Counted from the first letter of the stretch, positions 10,600 to 22,115 are shown. The stretch is 22,548 bases of DNA from Smittium mucronatum (GCA_001953115.1 LSSL01003657.1:1-22548), one strand, 5' to 3'. The notes: generated by a model from the letters alone, not told the origin. Translations and numbers: made by a program.

Positions 10600-13320
10600 A
10601 ACTTCCTTTACTAAGAACTTGTGTAGTTTTAAATTTTTATAGAGTTTTTTCTAGCAATTTGAAGTCTTTTAAGCTGAAAATTTTCACTGATTTACTCGAT
10701 AAAACGGAAAAATTACGGTTTATTTCACAATTCTGGATTTATCGTCTAATCCATCGGAATTTTGGTTCGAAAAAAAGCCTTTCTATTATATATGAAATTA
10801 CTCTTTTCCAAAAAATTAATATTCATTTTTTTTATTCTTTCGTGTGAAAAATAGATAAATTAATCAAAAAAAATTTCCCATAGGGTTATATAAAGTTCAT
10901 AGTTTCCCTTTTCTTATTCAGAATTTACTTTTTATTTTTTTATTTTTTATAAGATTTTGTTGGATTTTCGGACTGCAAGTTAAAAATAACTTCGGATTTT
11001 AAACCCTGCTTAGGTATTTCAGAGCCGAATGGGGAGTTTATTTAATCTATAATGAGCTAAATTGTAAAATTTCAGCATTATTATGAACTATAAGTGTCAA
11101 AGGATAGAAAATATTATCGTTAAATCATAATAATCTAAGTGAAAAAAAATATCTGAAGCTCCGATAAAACATAAATCACTTTAGTAAAGTTATATGAATA
11201 TATTGCAAAAAGGAGAAAGAATATGGGTTGATTAAATTATTTTTTTTTGGAGTAAATAATTCCTAAATAAGTTAACCTTCACCTAATTGAGAATCACCTT
11301 CTAACTTATAATCTGCTAAGAGTAAAATTCTTGCTACATTTCATATTCATACGAAAAATTTTCTTATTTATCAACTATTTTAAATTTTAAATTCTATTAA
11401 TAGATAAAACCAAAAAATACTGCCATAGTGCTGTTTAACATAACTAAAAAGTTAGAGGCTTTGTTATTTCTCCATCAAATTTATTATTTCGGAAAATATT
11501 TTTAAAAAAGTAACATTTAGCAAAGTAACTTGTGCACAAAAAATTGATTTTCAACCTCCATTGATTTTTGCCCGAGATCTTCTGCAAACTTTTTTTCTAT
11601 TTTAAGTTTTTTCTCCCAACGTCTTAATTTACTGGAATCTGTTCGCCATATATTTTTAATAGTTTTTAATTTAATTTAATGAATATTTTTTATTTTCGAA
11701 ATTTGATTTATTTCTGAAAAAAAACAATATACTTAAAATTAAATTTTTTTAGGGTATTAGATCAGTTATTAGCTCTGGTATCGCATGAGGATTTATTTTA
11801 AAACAATTTATTTATTACTATATAGGTATTGTTAAATCTAATAATCTTTCTGCTAGTTTCAAACCATTTTTTCCTTTATTATATTTTTCTTTTAATAGTT
11901 TTTCCTAGCCGTTGCAATATTTCATTCACTATCTTCCCATGCAAAATCTTAGAAGAAATTTCCACAAATCCTGTATGAGGTATAAATAGGTTATTTTCTA
12001 TCCTTATAAGCTTTAAGCTATTTATACTAGCTACCACTTTGATTTTTTCGTCTTTTATCCTAATTTCCGGTATAGCCTGCTTCTTAATATCCAAAATTTA
12101 ACATGGCCTTGATTCATCTGAATTTTTTTAGATAAATTTAACTTTTGAGTGAGCTAATAAGCCAAAATACAGGCGTTTTATTACTTTAGGTTTATTCTCA
12201 GCCAATTTTTCACCAAAAAAGACCGTTTTGAAAACTGCTCTTCAAAAGATGCAAACTAATTGATTATATGAGTTTTATCCTTGAAAATATTAATTTCTTC
12301 ATTTGAGTTGGTTTTGCCGAAACTTAATTGAACTAATGGTTCTTTTTTAGCCTATCCTTGATTTATTATGGCTTTTCAGCCTTTAAAATTAACATTTCAG
12401 ATAATTCAGGTATTTTCAATTGATCCAAACATTTAAATTATCCCTTTATTACTCTAAAAATAGCAGCTAGAGGAAAATTTATGACCAGTTTGATTGAATT
12501 TTATGTATCCGGTATATTTTTACTGAATATCAGGATATGAAGTTAGATTTAATTAAACTTTATAATAAATCTTATGAATAATGCTCAAAGTCACAAATAT
12601 TTTACTCTTTATTTTCGATACAGTTTCAAACACCTTATTGGATTGGTTGCTAATATTGCAAAAAATTATAAACTAGATGATAATAATTTTTTATTCGAAC
12701 TATGTTGTAGCTCCAAACTCTATAAATATCCGCAATATCTTTTTAATTTTTTAATTCTCCAATTTATCAAGCTCAGAAATGTTTGATGATTTTTATATCT
12801 ATTTCCATTAAATAATAAAGTTCCATCTTTATTATATCTGGTGGCTAATCCATCGAAAAGTTCTTTTTTTTTATGATTTTTGTTATTCTAATGATTTCCA
12901 AAATAGTTATTTTGTATTTAATTTAGATAATTTATTGATATTAATATTAAAAGCAATAATTTGTTTAATAATTTTTCTGTATTTTTTTTAAATTATTAAA
13001 TCCTTGGTATTTATATCCAAAAAACTAAAAATATTCAACTCTCTGAGGGCAAATTGATGGAAAAACTGTTTCATTAGGTTTTTACCAAAGATAAAAACAG
13101 CCAATAAATGGGTTAAATATAAATAAATATAACGGGCTGTAAATAATTTAAATTATGAAAATTTATATCCTTAAAAATATTAATTTTTTTGATTATTTAA
13201 AATAATAATTAATTCACCTCTAAGCTAAGTAAAATTATATTCTATGAAAAATGTTATGATTTATTAAGAATAAATCCGTAATAAAAACTTTATTATAAAA
13301 AATATAATAATAAATTTCAT
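10600..13320 (-). pseudogene. Possible decayed coding region, broken by stops and frame shifts
   Basis: Reading the minus strand from 13320 down gives a chain of coding-like blocks in shifting frames. A start-like hydrophobic MKFIIIFFIIKFLLRIYS lies at 13320; a 54-codon open block covers 13152-12991 (contains QFALRELNIFSFLDINTKD); others are near 12880-12780 (LFDGLATRYNKDGTLLF), 12239-12130 (FFGEKLAENKPKVIKRLYF), 11879-12094 (open 71 codons, with IENNLFIPHTGFVEISSK), about 11645-11530 (LRRWEKKLKIEKKFAEDLG) and about 11340-11275 (LLLADYKLEGDSQLGEG). Frame changes of one or two bases and many stops separate them, as expected of an old dead gene. The IPHTGFVEI block vaguely resembles the stretch before reverse transcriptase in Ty3-type elements, but no protease or catalytic motif was found. 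The number of open blocks is only slightly above chance for this AT content. Confidence 0.28.
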
Positions 13321-15400
13321 ATATATCATAAGATTGTTTTTTTTATGAAAAAATATAAAGTTTTCCCAGTGACCATTTCAGTAGTGTAAGAAGTCTATTG
13401 ATGACATATTAAACTAAGGAAAGAGCTTATTTTGAATAAGATATAAAGGGGAACAAATAAATACAAGAATAAAACTAATTGAAAAGCTTACATTCAAAAA
13501 AGCGGGAAAGCAAGCTGTTTATATAGATATGAACTAAATAGGAAATAATTGTGATTAATTATTTAAAAAAGATTATTTATGTGGCAAATAATGATAGGGT
13601 CATTAAATGTAGTAAATTCTCGCTCTCTCAATATTCAAATTTACAATTAAATGAATATCTTTTTTTAGAATATCCCAATTCACAAACTATTATTTTGACA
13701 AAAATTGATTCTGAATTACTTTACTGATAAATTTTTTTGATTATTCTTTTTAAATTTTTAGATCTTTACCATGACTAAAATATATACCTATAAAATAAGA
13801 ATATCTAATTCACCGCTCAGAATTTTTTTTCCATCGCCAAAAATGCATTCATAAGAATTTTTCATCACCAAAAAACTCAAAATATAATCACTTGTCATTA
13901 TTTTTATCTTTTTCAAATTGAAATCAAAAAAAAAATCAATCGAGTTGTAATTTCTAAAAAATTTGAATTGTCAAATTACCATATTTTTCATTTAATAAAG
14001 AAAAAAGTCAAGAAAACCCTTGCAAATCCCAAAATATACAGAATTTTATCAACAATAAATAATAATTGCAATTAATTATTATGAGATTTAATTATTAGTT
14101 TATTTAATCCATTCATACAACTAAAACTAAATATATTTGATTTCCGTAACTTTTTCTAAATTTTTTTCAATCTAGCTTATATAATCATATATATAGTCCA
14201 CTAAAATAATTTTGAAGTTAGAATTGAAATTCTTTATAGCTATGATTTCCAATTTGCAAGATGAAAGTGACTTTTATAAATTTCAACAAGACAATTTATA
14301 AATATAAAGCCTATTTAGGGGAAAATATTTTTCATAATATCAAATTATTTTATTATATTGCATTTTTAGGTCGAATAATTTTATTTATTCTCTCATAATA
14401 CTACAAATTTAAAAATTTAATAATTATGAGTTAAGAAAATTTTAATTTTAACTATTAATTTAAAATTTTTCAAGAAATAATAAATTTTTTTTTAAAGTTT
14501 TAATTATGTTAATAATTAATCTCACGTTCTGTAATTATCAATTATGCATTTTTATTTGTTTGTAAGTACCTTTAAACAAAAAAAGTTTTTCTGGTTATTT
14601 TATAATCATTTTATGCAATTGAAAATTAAATCAAAACATACATATTTAAATTTCTATAGTTGAAAATCACTCTCAATAAGATGATCTTAAATTTCAAATT
14701 TATATGATGAGCCAAAATAAATAAAATATTCTTTCAATATTAAATTATACTTTTGAAACATCATATAAAATCTAGAGTAATTTTTAAAAATAAAATTTTG
14801 TTCTCTATTTTTTTGATCTTTTCAATCAATATTACTTCTATAGATATTTAATCTCTTAAAAATTTTATTTGATTAATAATAACTAAAAAATGATAAAAAA
14901 ACTATACATAGCATATAATTACTAATAAACTTTGAATTTCAAATAATAATAATCTTAATAATCAAGGTATGGCATGAGAAAGCATTTTTTATTTAAAGGC
15001 TTTACATTTATCTCAAATCTCAAATAAACTCAAAGAAAATAGAGTGAATTATATTTACTGTTTTATTATAATGGAAAATGATAAATTACTACAAAAAATA
15101 ATAAAACTAGCAAATTTTGATATTTTTTATAAAATAAGGATAGTAATCTTAGAAATTTATAATATTTTTTTATAAATTCAACTTAATAATATTTTTACTA
15201 TATTTAGATAATTTATAAATCTTAAAAAAATATAAAAAATGACATTATTGTGTTTATTATAGATTCAAAAAAATTATATATATAATAAGTTAACTAGATA
15301 AAAATTTTGGCTCCGAAGGCAAATTCATATTTATATAGAACATCAAAATATGAACATTTAGATTAAGACAATCGAGTAAGAGATAATAATAAAATTTTTC
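13321..15400. other. Gene-less AT-rich DNA
   Basis: About 2 kb of A/T-dominated sequence with no supported gene, repeat array or structured RNA. It is one of the most AT-rich parts of the window. Confidence 0.65.
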
Positions 15401-15420
15401 TATGTATGAAAAATGGCTGA

Positions 15421-15660
15421 TGGATTAATGGTTATTATTTTGATGAAATGTTGGATTGGAACAAAGATAGAGTAGTGGAATGTAGATATGTTAATTTAAA
15501 GATAAGAATAATGGTTATTGAGATTATGGATATATTTTTTGATGGGCTTTATGTTTGTTATGTTGATTGTTTGATAATTTTACTATTATTATTATTATTA
15601 TTAAGCGTAAAAGTGTTTGTTAGTATGGATGTTGTTGATTTGATAGTTTTTATCTTTTAT
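15421..15660 (+). other. Strand-asymmetric G-rich, C-poor island
   Basis: Counting the four 60-base rows gives about 51 G and 5 C on the plus strand, an extreme skew not shared by the flanks. A 75-codon frame (15448-15675) runs through it and reads as a short hydrophobic protein with a poly-leucine stretch from the TTA repeat. Its length is still near the chance limit for this base composition and the flanks give no context, so I do not call it a gene. The lack of C with retained G fits one-sided cytosine loss or a former G/T-rich simple sequence. Confidence 0.75.
15584..15603. repeat. TTA trinucleotide microsatellite
   Basis: About 6.7 uninterrupted TTA units inside the G-skewed island. Confidence 0.8.
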
Positions 15661-16079
15661 TTGTCTTTTTTTTAGTTTTTGTTCTTTTTTCTAAACTCGG
15701 TTGCATATTTTTTTCATTAAGAATTTGTTAAAAATATTTTTATTAAATATCATATTTAAATTTATTTATTCATTAATATTACCTATGAAACTTATTATAA
15801 ATTTAGTAGTTTTTATTAATTTTTTATATATTTTTTGTTTTATTATACTAATTTTAAATTTCTTTTGTTATTTTTTATTTGTACAAATCCAAAATCATAT
15901 TAACTAATGATATTTTTTACTAAAATTTAAATTTCTTATACATTTTTTTATTAATTTTAAAACTAACTAATATTAATAATAAAAAGATATAATCTTTCTG
16001 ATGAATCTTTTTTGATACGGTTTTATCTTTTAATAAATCAAATCTTAAATTGTGGTTTTTTTTAAATTTTTTTACTTCG

Positions 16080-17760
16080 TCCTAATTACTCTTTTTTTTT
16101 TATTTAATTATATCGTTATTAGCCTTTGAAGTTTGTTTTCAATAAGATATAAATCGACATATGCCCACTTTTTTTTTCGAAAAATTGTAGCTGATGCAAA
16201 AAATATTTCTCCAGTGCGATACATATCATTAATTAATAAAAATTTATTTTCAGATAATTTTATAAGATAGCATCAAATTTTTCAAAATTCAACCCATCTA
16301 ATCTTATATTAAGACTAATTAATTAATCCGACCCACCTCTTCTTAATTGATTATAAAAACTTTTTCACAATAAAATTAATGTGAAATTGGTGATGGGAAA
16401 ATTTTATAATAATTTTTTTTGATATAAAAAAAGAATAAATATCAAGAAAATTGTTAATTTTAATAAGAATATACGAAAAATCGAGCACATTTGATGATTT
16501 ATAGGATTTATTTTTGTCTTTTATTGCACTATTAAATAATTCAAAGCCATTTTTAGATGATGAGCCAAAATTTTATAATCCTCATGCTAATTCGGATTAG
16601 ATTTAAAGTTCAAAATCTCTATTTAGTATATTGTTTCACTAAAAATATCCTTTGCTTCTATTTAAATAAATGTAAATAATATACCTATTGAATATTTTTT
16701 GGATTATTTAAAGCTGCTTATCCCATAAAAAATATACAAAACTCTTTTAAATTGATTACTCCTTTTTTTCCCTATTATTTCCCCAAATTTTTTGGCAACA
16801 TATAACCAAAAATTATTCTTTTTATTAATTAGATACTTTTTATTATATATACTTGATGATTTTTTAGCAGATTCTAATTTTTTTTTTTATTCTCTAAATT
16901 AAATCATATCTTTCCAATTTTATTTTTAAATTTTGAAGTGTCCATATATTTATACACTTGTCATCTACAAAAACAATTAAGATTGATATGGGGGTTTAAT
17001 TTTGGTTTATATCTGTATTTTTTATAATAAAATTAGGATAATCTCTATATATAATTTTGAACTATGGGTCTAAATGTAGGATATAATACTTGGATAAATT
17101 TTTATTCGATTTCCAGAGGTTATTAAAGCATTTAACTATTTTTATTGATAGAATAGTCAGTGATATAATATTATTCTATATCCCACCCCCTACAGTATTT
17201 TTTTCAACTTTCTTTAAAAGAATCGGTTTTAACTAAGCTCGCGTTATTAAAATTTCATTAGTTTTTTTCATTGTTGTAAATTTTGGTTATTCCCAAAAAC
17301 ATTCCATCACTTTCAATTTTTCTTTTAATCATACTAGATTTTACAAATGACCGTAAAGATTTTTTTTAATCGGAATTAGATTCTCTATGGCAGTTGTGGT
17401 GATTCTCATTTATTAATTGATATTTAAATCGTTTCCATGTAGCTTATCAACTCTCACTCTGAAAAAGCACTTAATAACTGTAGAGTTGTAACTTCAGTAA
17501 AATGTTATATATTATTTTTTTCAATTTTTTGTAATATTATCCTTAAAAACTGTTTTTAATTTCATATAGTTCAATTTCAGCCAAAATCCACTCAATCATA
17601 TTAAGATTAACAATAAAAATAATTTTTTGGCTAAATATAAAGGCTTTATCCACAAAATACTCTTAAAACTATTAAATCTGCTACTATTTAATTTTAATAT
17701 AAGTGTCATAAATTCAGCTATTTATCGATGTACATTTTTATATTTAAAATATTATTTCAT
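16080..17760 (-). pseudogene. Possible decayed coding region with a run of open blocks
   Basis: On the minus strand several stop-free blocks follow each other: 17175-17065 (37 codons), 16886-16707 (60 codons, contains FWLYVAKKFGEIIGKKRSN), 16572-16354 (73 codons, contains NGFELFNSAIKDKNKSY) and 16272-16111 (54 codons, contains NDMYRTGEIFFASATIF). Further upstream, near 17460-17340, short blocks such as VIKCFFRVRVDKLHGND and TTTAIENLIPIKKNLYGHL lie in one frame. A block at 16980-16890 contains LIVFVDDKCINI; FVDD (16960-16971) has the form of a reverse-transcriptase YxDD box, but no other reverse-transcriptase motif was recognised around it. Blocks are joined by stops or one- to two-base shifts. 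The excess over chance is small for any single block. It may be continuous with the better-supported relic at 18236-19680. Confidence 0.27.
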
Positions 17761-17940
17761 GATTTTTTTTATAAACTTAAACGTATTGTGCATATAATTT
17801 TCTTTTTCAGACTATTCCTGTTTGGCCTATCTAAATTTTCCTTTGATTTTAGATGATTATACTTTATTCCGCATTTAATGGTTTTAATTCTTGTAAGTAT
17901 TTATTTGAATTTATTCGGTTTGATGAAATTTTATTTTTTT

Positions 17941-18240
17941 TTATAAACTCATAATTAAATAAAATAAATTTCTTTCATTTATTGGTTTTAAACATGCGAT
18001 TTTTATCGAAATTTGAATAAAAGTGGTAAAAGCAAAATATAATCTTTGTATTTTTGCAATAAATTTATAATAAATTCCAGTATGTATTTTTTTTTCAAAA
18101 TTTAATTTAAATTTTTTATTTTTACAAGTAAGATTCATATGATTTATATTTTAAATAGCGAAAGTATTTTCTAAAAAATTTTAAATAATAATATCAAAAA
18201 AACACTAGTTCTCAAATAATTTTTTTTTTTATAACTTATT
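17941..18240 (-). pseudogene. Coding-like fragment between two larger relics
   Basis: A 65-codon frame (18138-17941) begins MNLTCKNKKFKLNFEKK and ends near CLKPINERNLFYLIMSL. The same frame continues upstream past stops to about 18240. It is in the frame that is also favoured at 18661-19680, so it may be part of the same decayed gene after the 18236-18661 block returns to frame. Length alone is not significant. Confidence 0.25.
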
Positions 18241-19680
18241 TATTATCTGTTATTTTATTTTGATCACAAAAATTATCAATTATATCCTTGCGCTTTGTAC
18301 CAATGAGATATAATCCACTTGATTCACTGCCGGTTTTTAGAAAATAGTCTGCACGAGCAAAAAATGATTTTATATAAAGATATACGAGCTCTTGAGTATA
18401 AAAGTGATTTTTTAGACAAAATTGATTTAGTTCTAAAAGATTTCCAAAATCGGATTTTTTAGATTCTCTGTTTACATTTTCTGGTATTTCTGCGTCTTTA
18501 TCCTTATATACAAAGCTTTTTTTCTTAATAGATTTAAAAATTATAAAAAATAAATCAAAATGAATTGGTTTACTTGAGAAATAAATTTGCATCGATACTT
18601 GGTTATATAGGAATATGATATATTGCCAAAGGAAACTTAGTGAAATATTTCCATTTATATTTTAATTAAAGTTTCAATTCTTTGTTTTTCCTACAGATAT
18701 ATATGATTTATGAGGTATATTAAAGCCTCTAGAGGCATTATTGGTTCTGAAAGAAAATACGATATATTCCTCACTCCAGTTTTTGTAGCCTGAAAACTAA
18801 TTTTTGTTTACAAAATATATTTTTTGATAATATTATTTAAATCCTCCTTTTTTTCGAAAAAAAATTCCGTAATATATCAAAAAAAATTTCAAAAAAAAAT
18901 AATACGATACCCCTAAACTTTTTGATATAGTAATTGGAATTTTTTTGAATATTTTGTTATTTATTTTTTCAAATTTAATTTTAAGGTTTTTTCATAAATA
19001 TTTCCATTATATTTTTTTAAAGCACAGATGATTTTATAATCTGAATCAGATAGCAAGCTTTATATATTGAGTTCATATCCAAGTTTATGGACTCTATTTT
19101 GTATTTTATTAAATTTTAAAGATTGTTTTTCTCTTTTTTTTCTTTTAAAGTCCTATAATCGATGTAATAAAATATTTTAAAGACACAAGTTTTCTAATAT
19201 ATATAATTGGTTAAATTTAATTAAATAATTTCTGACTATTGTCAAATAAACGTTTTCTAAATTTTTTAATTGCAGAAAGATCTTTTTTGATATTTCTAAA
19301 TCTTTGAAACGGTTAAATTCAGTTTCGAGACTTAAAATGAGCTTTTTTTCTTTTTTAATCTCATCTTAATTAAAATTATAAAAATTCTAGCATTTTTCTC
19401 TATGTTTATTAGAGGAAAGTTTTTTTTTTAATGCGCGTATAATCCCAAATAATTTTAAATAAAAAAAAACATATTTAATTTAAATACAATTTTTTTTTAT
19501 AAAAAAGTGTTTATTGGATTAATTTTCTGATAATATTTGCAAATTTCAGATAAAGGCTCGGATTTTTCTTGGATTTAACATCTTAACCTATTTTTAGGGC
19601 TTAATATTTTTAATAATAATCTTAATTATTGATATTTTCTAATTAACTTATATATCTGAATTCATTTGAATTTTCACCAT
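18236..19680 (-). pseudogene. Decayed protein-coding gene, product not recognised
   Basis: This is the best coding candidate in the AT-rich part. A stop-free stretch of 141 codons runs from 18661 to the TAA at 18236-18238. It includes a 118-codon part from ATG 18592 with mixed charged and polar residues (KDKDAEIPENVNRESKKSD; TGSESSGLYLIGTKRKD), unlike low-complexity AT translation. Upstream a different frame takes over after a one- to two-base shift near 18660. From 19380 to 18661 that frame has 10 stops where the other two frames have about 21 and 22, and it keeps the same phase for 720 bases. Sample blocks are EFNRFKDLEISKKIFLQL, LLSDSDYKIICALKKYNG and FLSEPIMPLEALIYLINH. The frame continues with more stops to a possible ATG at 19680. 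I recognise no family or catalytic motif. Alternatives are chance, or a code in which some stops are read. Confidence 0.42.
18725..18736. other. 12-bp GC-rich palindrome
   Basis: GCCTCTAGAGGC reads the same on both strands. It lies inside the minus-strand relic and may simply be codon sequence (the LEA part of the block at 18780-18721). Confidence 0.4.
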
Positions 19681-19689
19681 GGAAATATT

Positions 19690-21600
19690 TTTAAACTAAA
19701 TGATAAATTCTTAAATTTTGTTTACTATATATTACATTTTTTATTTATTTTAAATTGTAATTTTGAACGTAACACAAGTACTCTCTTTTTTACGGTTTTA
19801 CAGGAACGACATTAAAATTTATAAATATCGAAAAAAAACTCAATATAAATGAAAGCTAGAAGTTTATTTGTAATAAAATATTGGTATTAAAACTTAACTT
19901 ATTAAGATTTAAATGTATTTTTATGATTTTATATAAATAACTCATTTTAAGAAAGTACATCTAAAAAAAATTATATCTTAAAATTAAAATTAAAGTAACT
20001 ATTGATTAATGGATAAAAGTTTAATATAAAAAAGATTTTTTCTATTATATTTTATTAAAATTTTTTGGTGAAAATGGAAAAAATTTCGGTGATTAAAAAT
20101 CTGTTGAAAAATTATTTTGGTTATTGAAAAGAAATTATGACTTTTCAAATATATATTTCGATTTGATAATAAGATATTTTAGTGATGATAATGTTTTAAT
20201 GTGAATTTTAATTAGTATTAACAAGACTGTATCCAGTTAAAGTCTATTAACTTAAATATTTAGGAAAATATATAACTTCAGAAAAAAATGTATTTAAAAT
20301 TAATGAAAATAACGTATTACTATTGACAGAATTACTAATTTAATAGTTGAATTACAGTCCACGCAAAAAATTAGAACTTTGATGCTTGAACTAAGGTAAA
20401 AATTACGGAGCTATATAAACTAAATTGGGTTAGAAACCAATAATTTCTAATCAGTACTAAAAATCTGAATTTTTTTTTTTATAACAAAGATTTATTGTAA
20501 AATAAAAACTTATATAGTTAAAAAAAATTATACAACAGCTATGACTTATAGAAACCAATTATTTTAAAAAATCTCAGACCGAAAAAATCTGCTGTCGGTC
20601 TAACGACTGTATCTAATAAGAACATCTTCAAGTTATGAATCTGGTCATCATCTTTAAATAAAATACTATAATTCACGTTTGATAAAATCATTATATACAA
20701 TTCAAAAAAAAATCAATTAAGCTGTAAAAGACTCTTAAAATTTAAGAGATATAAAAAAAAATGCCTTTATTTATTTTATTTTTCCTTTATATAGTACTTA
20801 TTTCAAATTTTGTCATTTTTTTAATACAAAACTATTAATTGATGGACATATTTTTTATTTGAATATTGAAAAAATTATTAAATTTTAAACTAATATTATA
20901 TTCACATGAGTTTAAAACTTTGCTTCAAAGTTTTTAGATAATACAGTTAATTTTTTTAATTGTATTAAATATTATTAATTTTTTTTAATATAAGTTTTAA
21001 AATTAGTAACATCTCCAAAGGAAAACTCTATCAAGATTAAGATTTATTAGTAATTAATCAATATTTGTAATTTTGAAGTAAAAAGAAGATTCCTATTAAA
21101 AAAAATTTTAAAGTAACGTTAATATGTAATATAGTATGTACATATAGTTTATCTAAAAATTAAATAATGATATATTTTTATCGACTCACTTCCAAAATCA
21201 GGTTTTTTTTCTTTTTTTGACTCCTCAAAATTGCGAAATGAAAATAATTACATGTTTTTTGATCAAATTTTATCTCAAAAGACAAAAAATATTACCCTAA
21301 AATTTAAATATTTTAATATTTTAATATATAGAAAGTGGTAAAACATAATTAAATTTTGAATATATAACTATATATATTTTTTCCTAAAAATATTCGCACG
21401 AAAAATACAGAAAATACAGATATAATTATGCGAAAATATAAAATATCTGTGTATATAGTTAAAATACAATTTAAGTCTATAGAAGAATCATAAAAATTAC
21501 TCATCCCTATAATACTAAGATTTTTGGCTATTTTCAATCAATACAGGGAGTGTTCCGAAAAAAAAACTTGCTGTATTTCTATATGATTTTTTTAATAATA
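19690..21600. other. Gene-less AT-rich DNA with a mild G-skewed stretch
   Basis: No supported gene. Within it, 20041-20220 has about 25 G and 6 C on the plus strand, a weaker version of the asymmetry at 15421-15660. A 62-codon minus-strand frame at 21349-21537 is of chance length. Confidence 0.6.
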
Positions 21601-21638
21601 CTAGTGTCGGAAGCTGATTTCCCATACCGGTTAGACTG

Positions 21639-22115
21639 TTATAGGTCTTCGCTTCTAAACTGTTGTTGTGTAACCGAAGGTGAGACAACGACTAACACAC
21701 TATCACTAGTGTATCCTTCGCCCTCACCCAGCAGAGATTTTAGGGCAGGTATAACTCCCTTACTCCGCCTATCCACACTTTGCCCATTGCCCCCTGTACT
21801 GACAACACTAAGTGTTTGTACAGACCCCACGGTAGGAATAACAGGCGAGAACCTTACCGGGGGGTTGGGACATGAGTTTAACGAAAGCTCCATTAAATAA
21901 GATACAAGTTCCTCCATAACTGGTTGTCCCGCCAAATTCACTGATGGGTCTAAGTCTTCACTCAGTTCGAGGGCTTCTATAGAGATTGAAGCCGAAGCCG
22001 AAGCCTCATTATCCCTATCGTCAGCCACTCCTCTCCAAGCGTCAACCTCCGGGGAAAATTCGTCAGAATAACCACCAGACTCGACCAACTCATGATCGCG
22101 TTTAATCATGCCCAT
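21639..22115 (-). CDS. Hypothetical protein, possible Gag-like N-terminal part
   Basis: A 158-codon frame from ATG 22115 to TAA 21639. The upstream in-frame TGA lies just before AGAGGC, about 30 bases before the start, and a second ATG follows two codons in. The N-terminal half is acidic (HELVESGGYSDEFSPEVDA) with an alanine-serine repeat encoded by GAAGCC hexamers. The middle is leucine- and glutamate-rich, and the C-terminal half is proline-, serine- and valine-rich and ends at SEDL. I see no zinc knuckle, catalytic motif, signal peptide or membrane segment. Codon use (many GCC, TCG, GTT and CCC codons) is wholly unlike the surrounding DNA. An acidic, disordered leader after a long untranslated stretch would suit the Gag start of a retroelement, but the family is not recognised. 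A 116-codon plus-strand frame overlaps 21639-21900 and is probably its shadow. Confidence 0.6.
   Translation of the reverse strand: MGMIKRDHELVESGGYSDEFSPEVDAWRGVADDRDNEASASASISIEALELSEDLDPSVNLAGQPVMEELVSYLMELSLNSCPNPPVRFSPVIPTVGSVQTLSVVSTGGNGQSVDRRSKGVIPALKSLLGEGEGYTSDSVLVVVSPSVTQQQFRSEDL
21988..22005 (-). repeat. GAAGCC hexanucleotide repeat, three units
   Basis: Three perfect tandem units within the minus-strand frame encode an alanine-serine run (ASASA). Variation in copy number would keep the frame. Confidence 0.7.

Noticed and set aside
10659..10847. 62-codon plus-strand frame as a gene
   Set aside because: At least two other frames over the same bases are almost equally open, so openness here carries no information.
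12574..12786. 70-codon plus-strand frame as a gene
   Set aside because: It lies opposite the coding-like minus-strand blocks, is of chance length and shows no recognisable feature.
15701..15907. 68-codon hydrophobic plus-strand frame
   Set aside because: T-rich DNA translates to F, L and I in any frame, and no start context or motif is seen.
16080..19680. Introns or ciliate-type eliminated sequences as the cause of the frame changes
   Set aside because: The frame changes I can locate need only one or two bases, not a spacer with conserved ends, so indels in a dead gene explain them better.
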